Shown: positions 11,042-21,332 of the stretch, piece by piece
Position numbering within the stretch: the stretch's first letter is position 1
Layout: the number at the start of each line of letters is the position of its first letter
Assembly: GCF_010183535.1 (NCBI RefSeq)
Contig: NC_071333.1
Span: forward strand, 18,226,587 to 18,290,586
Direction: 5' to 3'
DNA from: Caenorhabditis remanei
Taxonomy: Eukaryota; Nematoda; Chromadorea; Rhabditida; Rhabditidae
DNA: 64,000 nt
Program-made: the position numbers and the translations under genes
Notes under the pieces: generated by a model
What the model saw: only the letters and a program-made list of their open reading frames with translations
What the model was told of the DNA's origin: nothing
The model's database searches: none

Positions 11042-12139
11042 CTTGTCCGAGAGATCTGAGTCTCCGACATGAAGAGAATCGAAATCAGACAAAAGTCTGA
11101 CGTCTCTGAGATTGCCGCGTTTGAGAATTCTTATGTTTTCAGAATTCTGAAAAGCGGCAAACTCAACTAGCGTTCCTCTGATTTTGAGAGACGTCCGCTT
11201 GAGTTGCCCAAGATAAAATTGAGTTTTAAATTCATTTTTCCTGGACGACATCGTCTGGGAGAGCTGGTGATCTCATCAGAGGTTTGCAATAACTGAATAC
11301 TGGCATTCTTTTAAGAACAGTTTCCAATCGTTCAAGTACCACCAGGGCCAAATGCGCTCTAGAAATCTAGAGTAATTTTAGAAGTTTCAATTCAGGAGTG
11401 TGAAACTTGACTTGTTGAGTTCTAACGATTCGAATTCCAACATTTCGCTGGAAAAATGAATCCCAACTCTAAGTCGTTTTTCTCTCCTTTTATAGTCTCC
11501 CAATTTCAGAAGCCCTTCTTCAAAACTTTCATGTTTCGAAATGCACAAGTCCATTCTGGTAATGATAACATATCAATCCAGACTATGTGACCGGGGGTTG
11601 GCCGATGGCTACTGTTCACGAGATGCATAGTACTCAAGTTAATGCTGAGATAAGACAAGAAAAAATTCAAAAAATAAAGAAGAAATTATTCTCCGGTGGT
11701 CTAATCGGAGAAATTGCTTTCCGCGGACACAGTCATTACTAGGATGCGAAGGTTAGGCTCGCGAAAATGCGGTTGGCTTGAATGCCAAATATCCTTTAAT
11801 AAAAAACGCGACGCGCACGAAACGCGACTCAGGAGGTAAATTAAAAACTTTTCGTTGCGGACCTTTCCCCTCGCACCCCAATGAGTCAACTAAGCATGAC
11901 GCTGCAGCATGTCATCATTTGAAAGAAACCAATGATGAATTCTAACGCAATTCCTACAAACTACAGCAAAAAGTCACAATTTCGAAATGGGAAACACGAA
12001 AACATTAGACGTTCTCATCGCTATACAGTAGGCATATATTGTATCTAAATAGCCTCAATCAACTAGGCGATCGCTTTGCACAGAGAGACGACAACAACTT
12101 ATCGCAACTAATTATCCATAAAAGAAAGCGCGAACTAAC

Positions 12140-12621
12140 TTCAGATCGCAGTCTCCGGCAATTGTCATTCCATTCCAATTTTCCGAAAATTGGCGAGAAT
12201 GCATTGACGGCAGATGTCGGTGGAGACTCGGGAGATGAATGTTGACTTCCGAGGAAATGGGATTCTGAAGGAAAAACAGAGAGTATTCGAATTTGAAATG
12301 GCAGGGATAATGGGAGGTTTTATGAAATGCATTTATAAATAAAATTGAAAAATTTTGAGAAAGTCATGGGCGTCTTTTTTTTCTAGCGGCCGCACCTCGA
12401 TTCTTAAAATATAAACAGAAACCATATGCGACTTCAAAAGATGAATGATTTCGCAATTCGAAATAAAATGGAGATGAATCAGCGCTATGATATGACGCAA
12501 TAAAAGGTGATCGCATTCGTCTTGCCGAACCTTTTCTTTTTTAAGAAGAGAGAGAGTGATAAGAGAAAGCAAAAAGTGTCTATCTGTTTCTATCTAATCA
12601 CTCACCAGAATCTCGCATCAT
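12140..12621 (-). CDS. First two exons of a minus-strand gene (Ser/Pro-rich N-terminus), 3' end unresolved
   Basis: The start is a tandem ATG-ATG at 12621-12616, with an in-frame TGA nine bases upstream. The first coding exon is only 16 nt (12606-12621) and ends in a strong GTGAGT donor. After a 341-nt intron ending CCTTCAG, exon 2 (12140-12264) continues for 41 codons: a Ser/Pro-rich stretch (SSPESPPTS) followed by FSPIFGKLEW. It ends at a GTTAGT donor in phase 0. No convincing following exon exists before the hairpin island. The nearest phase-compatible candidate is a 25-nt exon at 4493-4517, which would imply a roughly 7.6-kb intron holding the island. The family is unknown; the composition would suit a regulatory protein, but that is a guess. 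Confidence 0.5.
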
Positions 12622-12880
12622 TCCAATTCAATTCTATTTCAACGGCTGCTACGTTGCCATGGGTGTGCCGGCCGACCGACTGATAGCGGAAGCCATTTTT
12701 GGGCGGAGGCAGAGGCTATCTCACATCCAACAGCTTCGGGGGAGGAGCCATGACTAACATCAGCAGTATCATGTGGTGGGCTGGAAATTTGGGGATTATT
12801 ATGAGCTCCGGGGATGACTACTGCTCTATCATACCTCTGTCTCTTGCCAATGCAGAGTTACGTAAGATTTCGTCATAGAG
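12622..12880 (-). promoter_or_regulatory. GC-rich block, probable 5' UTR and promoter of the 12621 gene
   Basis: This stretch is clearly richer in G and C than its surroundings and is open in more than one frame. It lies directly upstream of the ATG at 12621, with no acceptor between, so the transcript probably begins here without trans-splicing. No TATA box stands out. Confidence 0.35.
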
Positions 12881-14735
12881 AGAGAAATTCGTGAAGACTT
12901 TGTTGAAGTCTGACTGGTGATTCTGTGAATTTATTTATTCAATCATTGGTATATACAAAAAACGAAACGATGAAGCAAAGAGAACACATATAAGAATATT
13001 GCGAAATAGAAAAGAGGAGAAATTCGAAAAAAATTCGAAGAGGAAATGAGGAATTGGGGAGAACCGAAGAAGGAGGGAGAGGACACAGCCATCAATTCAA
13101 AAGACGACTGCATCTCCGTTTCGGCCGAAAAAAAAGAGGGGAGAAAAGAGGGAAAAGGAGGAAAACTGAGGGCGCAGAGGAGCTATCGATCGGCCAAGGG
13201 ACGCGTTGGCGGAGAGAGAAATGGGAAAAAAAGAAAAAAAAGAAGAAAGAAAAGCGAATGGAAGGGGAAAAAGATGTTCGAAGAAGAAAAGAAAATGTGG
13301 CAAGGGGAGAGGGGGAGCGTTGTACGAATAGAAGAGAAGAGTTGGCACTACACAAAATAATGGTTTAAAATAGAATAGAACGGAATGAAATCATCGGAAG
13401 ACCGAGAGAAAAAAAAACTGAGGGAATGCAAGCAAAGGAACAAACAAAAAAGAAACTTTTAGGAAAACAATGTGACTCATAAAACAATGTTTTTCGTCAA
13501 AAGATACTATTGCTCATCCCAAAAAATTTCTCATTAGCAATACGCGACATTCCTAATACTTGCAATACAACGCTGCTATCGGAAACTGCAATCATTTCTG
13601 TTTGTTTAAAGTCTCTATGCCCCTCCCCTTCCCTTCGTTCGCACCCAAATGTAATCAAAAATGAATTGAAAATAAACATTTTTCTGGAATTGATCTTTTA
13701 GAAAGGGCACACACACACACACTTTTCCACGAATTTCGTATCGCTGTGGCAAGGAAGCCGGCAGGCAGAAACACCAAAGTCTATCAACACATCACACTCT
13801 CTAGCAGCAGTTTTTTTGGTGTTCTTTCAGAGAAGGCACGTACGCTCTTCCTGAATTTCGTATAGCCATGGCAGGGATGCCCGAGAGCGGCCGGTAGGCA
13901 GATTGGCAAAGAATTCAACGCGATGCATACCAGAAACACCGAATTCTCTCAACACTCATACACTCTCTAGCAGCAGTTTTTGGTGTTCTCGTGCATATTG
14001 ATTTCCAAGTGTTCGTGGTAAACGGAGAGACGCTGAGAAAAAAGTGGAAGACGTGGAGCGCCACGGAGCCGTGCCAGCCAGCGCCTTGGTACTATGAGCA
14101 GCGCTTAGAAAAGTGAAAGAGAGAACAAAAATTTTGAGGATCAGTTTTGGTTGCGTTAGGGGGACGGGCATGTGGTATAGGAGGAAAACAGCTTTTGGAA
14201 ACAGAAAAAGTACTGAAAATAAAAGACGTGGAATTTCGAAATACATGGGGAATGATACAGTAATCCTACAGTTAAGCACCTTATCATACGCAAAATTGTG
14301 CTTAACTTGAAGCTTATGAACTATAAAACACAAAATGTCAAAGTCACATAGACATTCGATTGAACACTTCCCCTCTCGAAATTTCGTGTTTCGAATGATG
14401 TTTTAGGACAGCAAACATTTGGTTTTTCTGCATACCGCGCCGCGGCCGCGTCGCCCCTCACAGCATATGCATACTAAGCGCTTTTCCGATGTGTCCGGAG
14501 AATTTGTTGGAAAGTCATGCAAAGAGAAAAGGGAAAAGCGTTAAACGGAGTGAAAGTAAGAAGGCAGTATTATAAGATAGGATAACAATACAGGAAAGAA
14601 TATATTATTAGAAATAAAAAAGGGTTGATGCAATACATTTGAAATGGCTGAAGGGTTATAAGACTATGGTGTGAAAGGTTAAGAACACATTTAAAAGCAA
14701 GTTTGGTAAAAATTAAAACGAAATATCATGATTAG
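12881..14735. other. Intergenic DNA with a degenerate tandem duplication
   Basis: No gene is supported. 12990-13350 is a purine-rich low-complexity tract that yields spurious Lys/Arg/Glu frames. 13720-13830 and 13837-13995 are two copies of a block sharing GAATTTCGTAT, GGCAGGCAGA-like text, CACTCTCTAGCAGCAGTTTT and TTGGTGTTCT. A (CA)n run precedes the first copy. A short GC-rich block with a NotI-type core lies at about 14444-14470. Confidence 0.6.
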
Positions 14736-17699
14736 CTAATCAGTCCAAGGAATTTTTGCAAGAAACTTGTTCTTTCTGATCAAATGATGGCCTTGGTAAG
14801 CGAGAACGATAGACGGCAACTTATTGCGTGCAAAATGTTTGAAATGTTCATTCACAGCATCATTTCTCCCTTCTGGATTGGTGGGCAGTTTGTTCACAAG
14901 ATCTGAGCGCACTTCCTCCTGCACATCATCGAATGTTCCCAGATCTTTCTCTTTGATTTGCCAAAGCGCAAACATTTGCTCGCACAGATCTCGTTCAGCA
15001 TCTTTGTGACCTCCACAGTCCTTCAACAACTGCAGAGCGACTTGAAGAGAATTCAAGACACTGCCTCTAGCTTCGAAATCTTCGCGACGGACAAAAATCA
15101 TATAAATCAGCATTCTATAGAATCCTCTTTCAGTAAAGTACTTCCCGGGGTATAAATGAGAAAATACTGCCATAGCAGCGCATTTGACAACGTACTTGTT
15201 ATAATAATGACCTTCAAACAGGTAGCCATCATCACAACGAGCACGGTGACAAATCTCATAAACTCCGTGTGGAAGTTGAATGAGTTTCCTTTTGTCTATG
15301 AAATCATCGAACTCTTTTATGGTCTTCATTTTCAATTCTGAAATTTGGTTACTTCATTCAAATTTCAAAGGTTCTCAACTCACTGTTTGATTTATTCAAA
15401 CTATTTATAAAGTCATTAATTAATGACTCGTAAGGTCTGCTGTATCGCGGGTAATGCGTTCTGAGATATGCAAATTGATCAGATGGTTCAATTAAAATGG
15501 CATCACGAATAATCCATTTTGGATTCTGAAAAAAGTTTAACTGATAAAGGTTTATATCAGAATAATTCTGTCAATACCTGTGTTATTTTGCTGAAGTAAT
15601 CCGGAAGCTTGTCCGTACTTGTATTCGAGTTATTGTGAAGAATCCATGCTCCTTTGATTGCTGCCAAAACACTTGGAAGAACAAGCTCTTGCAGATCCCA
15701 GATCGCATCATCAGCATCTTTTTTCGATGTTGTTGATTTCAGTTTTTCCAGAATAACTAACGGGCTTCTTTCGCAAACATTTTCCGATTGATCTTTCTTG
15801 GTCAGATTCTTCGATTGGATTGTCCAAATTTGATTGAGAATATCATTCTCTGCTTCCGGAATGTGTCCAACATACTGCAGAAGTTTGAGAGCATCAGAAA
15901 GAAAACTCATCGAGTTTTCTACCGAGTAGTCGTAAATCTTTAAATCAATCATGAAAACTAAGTTTTTGTAGTCTTCCTTTTCATTCAGATATTCTTTTTT
16001 GCACAAAGACGCGTAGATGGCGCGTCTCACTATTTCCAGCGATTCTCGTTTGAAATTACGTCCACCAAACTCAAACTCCTTCTGATCTTTCGGAATCACA
16101 AGTTTCCACATTTCACGAGCCTTGTTCGGAAGTTTCATGTATTTCAACACGTCCATGGACAACCCAATATGGGGAAGGGAAATGATTCCATCATCTGAAA
16201 GTATCATAATTTGCTTGGGAGACTGGTGGGAAGCTTGGGTAAAGCGCGGTCCAGCTTGTGGCACATTTCTCCTGTTGTGCTTCAATATTATTCATTAAAA
16301 CTCATACATTTATGCTCTGGCGAGGACTCTGGTTTTGATGATAGGAAAAAGGTTTGTGAAAACTTTCTCGTTAGTCCAGATCGCGTTCGACATCCACCAC
16401 ACTAGTGGTTTTATCATTGTATGTCTGTTCACTAGCAAGACCGAAACAAAAAAAACTCACAACGTATCTTTCCTAGTTTGATCTTTTTTGCTAAATGTTA
16501 ACATATTTCCATCTCGAAAGAGCGTTGTATACTTATTAGCCATCCTGTATACAGTTCTCAGTAACTTACCCTCAAAGTCAGCAAGGAGTGAAGCAATTAG
16601 AGAGTCGATTGGAATGATTGTCTCGGTTGTCTTCTTCTTGAGCTGGGCAGATTTTCGCACTCGTGGCAAAGGAGTGTTGGTCGTGAACTTAGATATCTCT
16701 TCATACTGAAAAACTGCTTTGTAACTTAATGAATCATAAAAAATGCACCTACATTTTCTATTTCTTCAAAAAAATCTGGGAACTCCTCTTTGCCCGCCAG
16801 ACAAAAATTCACGTGAGTTGCCCAGCATCCTTGCAGTGCCATGCAAAAATGAGGGAGAACATTTGCCATTTGGAACAATCCTCGAGCAGCATCCAAAGAA
16901 AGAGCTTCATCCAGTTCATTCAGGATGAGTTTGAATTTGTCCATCGTTCCTTCATAATCCAAAAACTTTTGGTTGTCTTCTCTGGTTTTGCGGATAAGCA
17001 GCAATTCTTTAAGGATAATGTTCTCTGCTTCCGGTAGTTTTCCAAATTTCCGCAGCATGCAAAGAGCACGTTCGAGGTGTTCTTCTGCAGTGTCAGGTGG
17101 TAACGTCAAAGATTTTACGTCGACCATATAAACCAAGTTTTGGAAGAACATTTTTTCAGTTGGCGAATCATCATCATCATATAAAGTAGCGTATATCGCA
17201 CGCCTTGCTGTTACCACAACTTCTTTTGAAAATTTATGGTAATTGAAGCGGGGGTCTCCATCTGGAATCGTTAGCTCACAAATTTTGCGAAACTCTTCAG
17301 GAGTCCTCATATACTTTTCTTTGTTCACAATTGCATTGATGTTTGCAATGGTGTATGGTCCGCTAGCTGAAATTTCAAAATATGATACAATTGAGTTTCG
17401 ATGTGCTTACCAGGCAGAGAATCGATGAACTTTTGAACTACATCTGAATAGGCAAAGTTTGTTTCGTCATTGTTTTCTTCTTCAGGATCCCCAACGGCCT
17501 CCTCTGAATCTGACACAAGATCGATCACGACTGGCTCGGTCGGTGGATTTGCAGAAGTTGATGGTACATCCTTCTTGTGCTGAATTTTGGCAGGTGCACC
17601 ATTTGATGAAACCTGGGAAAAATAACTATGACTAGCTGAACAAATTAGCAATAAGCGTACATTGTCAGTGTTATCACGCGGTCGTTTCTTGCCGACCAT
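14736..17699 (-). CDS. Three-module paralog of the neighbouring gene; nematode-specific, function unknown
   Basis: Seven exons join into about 783 residues: 17661-17699, 17411-17612, 16753-17366, 16570-16705, 15578-16194, 15384-15525 and 14736-15337. An AACTTTCAG acceptor about 23 nt upstream of the ATG suggests trans-splicing. The N-terminus is basic, then has VVIDLVSDSEE at about residue 45, the form of a SUMO-interaction motif with flanking acidic and Ser residues. Exons 3, 5 and 7 (about 204, 205 and 200 codons) each encode one copy of the same helical domain. The domain is marked by an EIC/ICE helix, AARAIYASLY, NLVYM and LPxxxxALxG. Exons 4 and 6 (45 and 47 codons) are linkers. Domain exons all start in phase 1. 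The same domain forms the last exon of the gene upstream at 18408-20459. I do not recognise the domain. Confidence 0.8.
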
Positions 17700-18407
17700 C
17701 TTTTGTCACTCTTGGAATTAGTCTGAAAGTTAAAGCATATTAGAACAATTAAAATCATAATGAAGCAGATATAAAACATGTTACAAACAAGATGTTAGCA
17801 CAAATAATAATAGTGTTAATTTTACAGAGGTATAAGCTTTTTATTAGAAAAAACGGGGTAAAAAATGACAGATTTTGTGATAGTTGTAATTATCGGAAAT
17901 GCGAGGAAGAAATACTAAAGAAACACCGAGTTCCTAAATGAGAAGTGCTCTTAAACTTGACCAAACTTGTTTCAAAAAAGATGATAACACAAAACACAAT
18001 AATATTGATTTTAAAAAATATGTAATTTTTATTCTCGAAAACAATGGAAAGAACAGATTCTTGGAATTATTGAAAATGCAGGGATAAAATACCATAGAAA
18101 ACCGAGTTGCAAATATAAAAAATGGGATGAGCTATTAAACTGGGCTATTAACGAAAATCTTAGGCAATATGAAAAGTGGTAAATCTTTCTAGTAAATATT
18201 AGGGACTACTGTACAATAAGATTCAAAATGTTTTTTTCTAAGCAATTATGTTACAAGTCTATACAGTTTTAGAAAAAATGGCGAGAACATTATGTTTTGG
18301 AAATGGAAATGAAAAACTTAGCAATGTGTAGTATATCAAAATATTGGAAACTGTGCTAAACTAAAATGAGAATGAATTCACAAAATAGAAAGATTGCAGA
18401 ATATTAT
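17700..18407. other. Intergenic spacer between two tandem paralogs
   Basis: AT-rich spacer with nothing recognisable beyond the 3' flank of one gene and the trans-splice acceptor of the next. It is far longer than the roughly 100 nt typical of Caenorhabditis operons, so an operon is unlikely. Confidence 0.5.
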
Positions 18408-20459
18408 TTAGCCACGCTCAGTCCATTGAAACTCCATGATAGGTTTGCATTGGTACTGCATCTGCGGTCCGCCATTAGTCTCCAGCAACTTGTAGCCTTT
18501 CAAAGCATACTCGACAGCCGGAGGCAATTGTTGTCCGTGCTTCTTGAATACTTCATCAATTGCGTTGTTATCTTTTCCCAACATTTGGTAAATATCGAAA
18601 ATCCCTTTTTCATACATGTCATACGTCCAGTATTTTCCACCGGAATACTTATAAAAATCTATTATTTCCTCCAAATCAGTTGTTGCCTCTCCTTTTCCTC
18701 CATGATTTATGATAAGTTCATATGCTTGTTCCAGAAGAGTTAGGTTGTAGTCACCAAGAAAATCTCGCTTCGACATTCCCATCGCGTAAGTCAAATACTT
18801 GAAATTCTCCTTCTCCTCCGAATGCTCTTCAGGATACAGTGATTGGAAGATGGACCTTGCAGCAACTTGCAATAGGTCACGGTTGCAGAACACTTCACCG
18901 ATAAATGTTCCCTCAACTCCTTTTGCAATAGCCATTCTGCATATCGCTTGGTGATCAGGTGGAAGTAGTTGGTATTTGTCGTGGTCCATAATTTTGATGA
19001 TATGCTCAAGCGAGTGACCGTTTCCTTCTGAAACAAATGAAAAATTATTACTAATTCTTACAAATTTTTACAAAAGAAGTTCATGACGAGTCTAGTTGAA
19101 AATTTTTTAAAAATTGGACCATAAATTATTTCGACCATGCTGATTACAAAACTGTGAGAAAAATCAGCCAAATGCCAATGACTATGTTATGAACCGGCAA
19201 ACTTAATATAAATGCACTGAGGTAGTACAATTTTTCAGTAAACGCGGAAATAGTTTTCAGTAGTAAAAGTTTGACGGCTCATAACTTGGTTCACGTAAGC
19301 ATTTCACAGATTTAAAAAAGTTATACAATCTGCAGAGACGAAAGTATATTTGGTCCAATTTATAAAAAAAAAGCTCAACTCGACAATTCATTAACTTTCC
19401 TTATTAGGAGAAATGGGCTTACCATTATTGGAAGGGAGAACAGCTAACAATTTGAGTGTGACTGCTGACACTTTATTATCTTCTTCCTGTGCTGAAGTCT
19501 CCAGTGACTCTTTTTTATTCTCCTTCTGTTCAATTGATGACTTGCTCTCGTTCAATTGAGCTGAGCTCTCCGGTGACTCTTCCTTATCCTCTTCCTGCTC
19601 CTCGTCCGAATACACTGGGCTCTCCGGTGACTCTCTTCCGTCATCACTGTCATTCAAAACAACGTCAACCTCCGGAAGGTCAAGAGGCTGGGACGGAGAA
19701 TATCGGTCCGGATCCTCTATATCAGACGACGGGTCTCGGGATTTCAACTTTTCAGGTTTCGTTTTTGAGGAGGTGGACGGTGAGTTGGTGTTGGTCGCTC
19801 TTCCTTCCTCATCTGATGACAGCTCAACGCATTCCGGTTGTTCTGTATCCAGCAGAGCAATTTTTTGCCTCATCTCAGCTGTTACAGTGAATTTGGGTTG
19901 AGGTCTTCGTGGAATAGTAGGTTTTGGATTTATGAAATGTCTTTGAAGAGTGGCGACGAGCTCTCCCAATGTTTCGTTTCCAGTGAGTCCCATTTTCTGC
20001 TTTGCAGATGCTGACAGCTGATGTTCTGTGTTGCTGGGAGGGCTCTCTATCTTTGATGTCATCGTTTTGTTCGCATTCGTATTCTTCACAAATCTTCCTG
20101 AAGCAGATGTTGCTGTTGGTTCAATTGACGAGTTGAAATTCGATTCTGTTGTTGCTGTCGGTTTTTTCTTGTTTTTCTTTTTCCTGGTGTTGTCATTATT
20201 CTGAAATAAAAGCAATGTTTTGCCTCGAATAACGTTCTGTCTTTCTTACCACTCCTGTTGGGCTCTTGGATTCCGACATTGACGGAGGCAGAGCTTGTGT
20301 TGACTTTGAGACAGAGGGGTTTTTCTTTTTTGTGTTCTGCAAAGTTTATAATTTTTGTAATCTATAATTTAGGAGCAGCTTTCTTCCTTTTCAATAATTT
20401 CGACCAGTTCGGTGGAAATTTAAACTTACTTTATCATTTTTGCCACCGATATTCGGCAT
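18408..20459 (-). CDS. Single-module paralog with long acidic Ser-rich N-terminus; nematode-specific
   Basis: Four exons (20430-20459, 20250-20336, 19423-20200 and 18408-19027) give about 504 residues. The first 300 residues are low-complexity: Lys/Thr/Ser-rich, then strongly acidic with repeated SPESP- and KES-type segments. Within this lies CVELSSDEE, which resembles a SUMO-interaction motif and corresponds in position to VIDLVSDSEE in the next gene. The last exon starts in phase 1 and encodes one copy of the roughly 200-residue helical domain (AARSIFQSLYPEE, then LTYAM, then LPPAVEYALKG). This exon has the same length and phase as the three domain exons of the 14736-17699 gene. The function is unknown. 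A nuclear adaptor is a guess based only on composition and the SIM-like motif. Confidence 0.8.
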
Positions 20460-21332
20460 CCTTCATATCCGAAGTATCAAATGGCCAACCCGATAAACTG
20501 GAAAGGTGTTTTAAGTTGAGTTTTTTAAGTTAACTTTCAAAAATCAATAAAACATAGATATAACAATTGCTAAAAACAACTTCAAAAAAATTAATTAATT
20601 AATTAATATACCAAATAAAAGTTTTTATTCAAATATAGCCGATGCAAAAATCAATATATGGAAATAGGTTATGTAGTATTCAAAATTGTGACGTATGGAA
20701 TTTTCGAACTAAGAGCAGAGCAAGTGTGCAAAAAATAGAATGATGAGAATTCAATTGGAAGAAATCATTTTTGGAACGGAACGCGGGAAAAAGTTCCACC
20801 AGGAGAAATGGGAAAAGTGAACCGGTGTTCTTGATTGTTTAGAATCGAGAGAAAACACAACTTAGAAATGAATAGGATTGCGACATAGAAAAACAGGTTA
20901 GGGATTTAATGGGAACTATTAATAATGTTTCTGTAATTGGTTGATATCAAGATAGGAAAAAGTAAAAAGTGTACGAAAACGATAGGAAGTAATGTTAGTA
21001 AAAATGAAGATGAATGTGAACTTCCAATTTCATCAAAAAATTTGATATTCTAAGGAGAGAATAATGATCTAGGAAATTTTGTGATCAAGTCATGGTGGAA
21101 AAACATGTTGCAGCATTTCAGAAATGTTTTAAAAAACTAGTTTAAGTCAACCGAAATGATTTGAGTGAGTCATACTGATTAAGGCAATAAAGTTGAGAAG
21201 AGATAGATCATTTTACAAAAATATGAAGTGATGGAGAGGAATGAGGAGGCCCAAGTTAATTATGAAATGAGAGAGAGAGAGAAAAATAGTTTGATGGAAA
21301 TAATAGTAATCAGAAATAAATTGATCGATGTT
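20460..21332. other. Intergenic spacer
   Basis: AT-rich DNA with a (TTAA)n run at about 20587-20607 and a (GA)n run near 21268-21283. No gene is supported. Confidence 0.5.

Larger units (their letters stand above)
4520..11600. repeat. Compound repeat island made of strings of short hairpins
   Basis: About 7 kb lacks credible genes and consists of shuffled, diverged cassettes that recur inside the island. Many cassettes are short inverted repeats with 6-11 bp perfect stems and 3-9 nt loops, listed separately below. Recurrent linkers include GTTACTCTTGGACGACATCA, AAAATTGGAGAAGATGAC and GACTTCGGGTAACCAAC. I see no terminal inverted repeats bounding the whole, no transposase and no reverse transcriptase. 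The small frames, such as those starting at 6509, 8992 and 8034, sit within repeated units and change amino acids freely between copies, so I do not call them genes. The edges are approximate. Confidence 0.75.

Noticed and set aside
13046..13368. Two overlapping Lys/Arg/Glu frames and two antisense Phe/Ser frames
   Set aside because: All derive from one purine-rich low-complexity tract.
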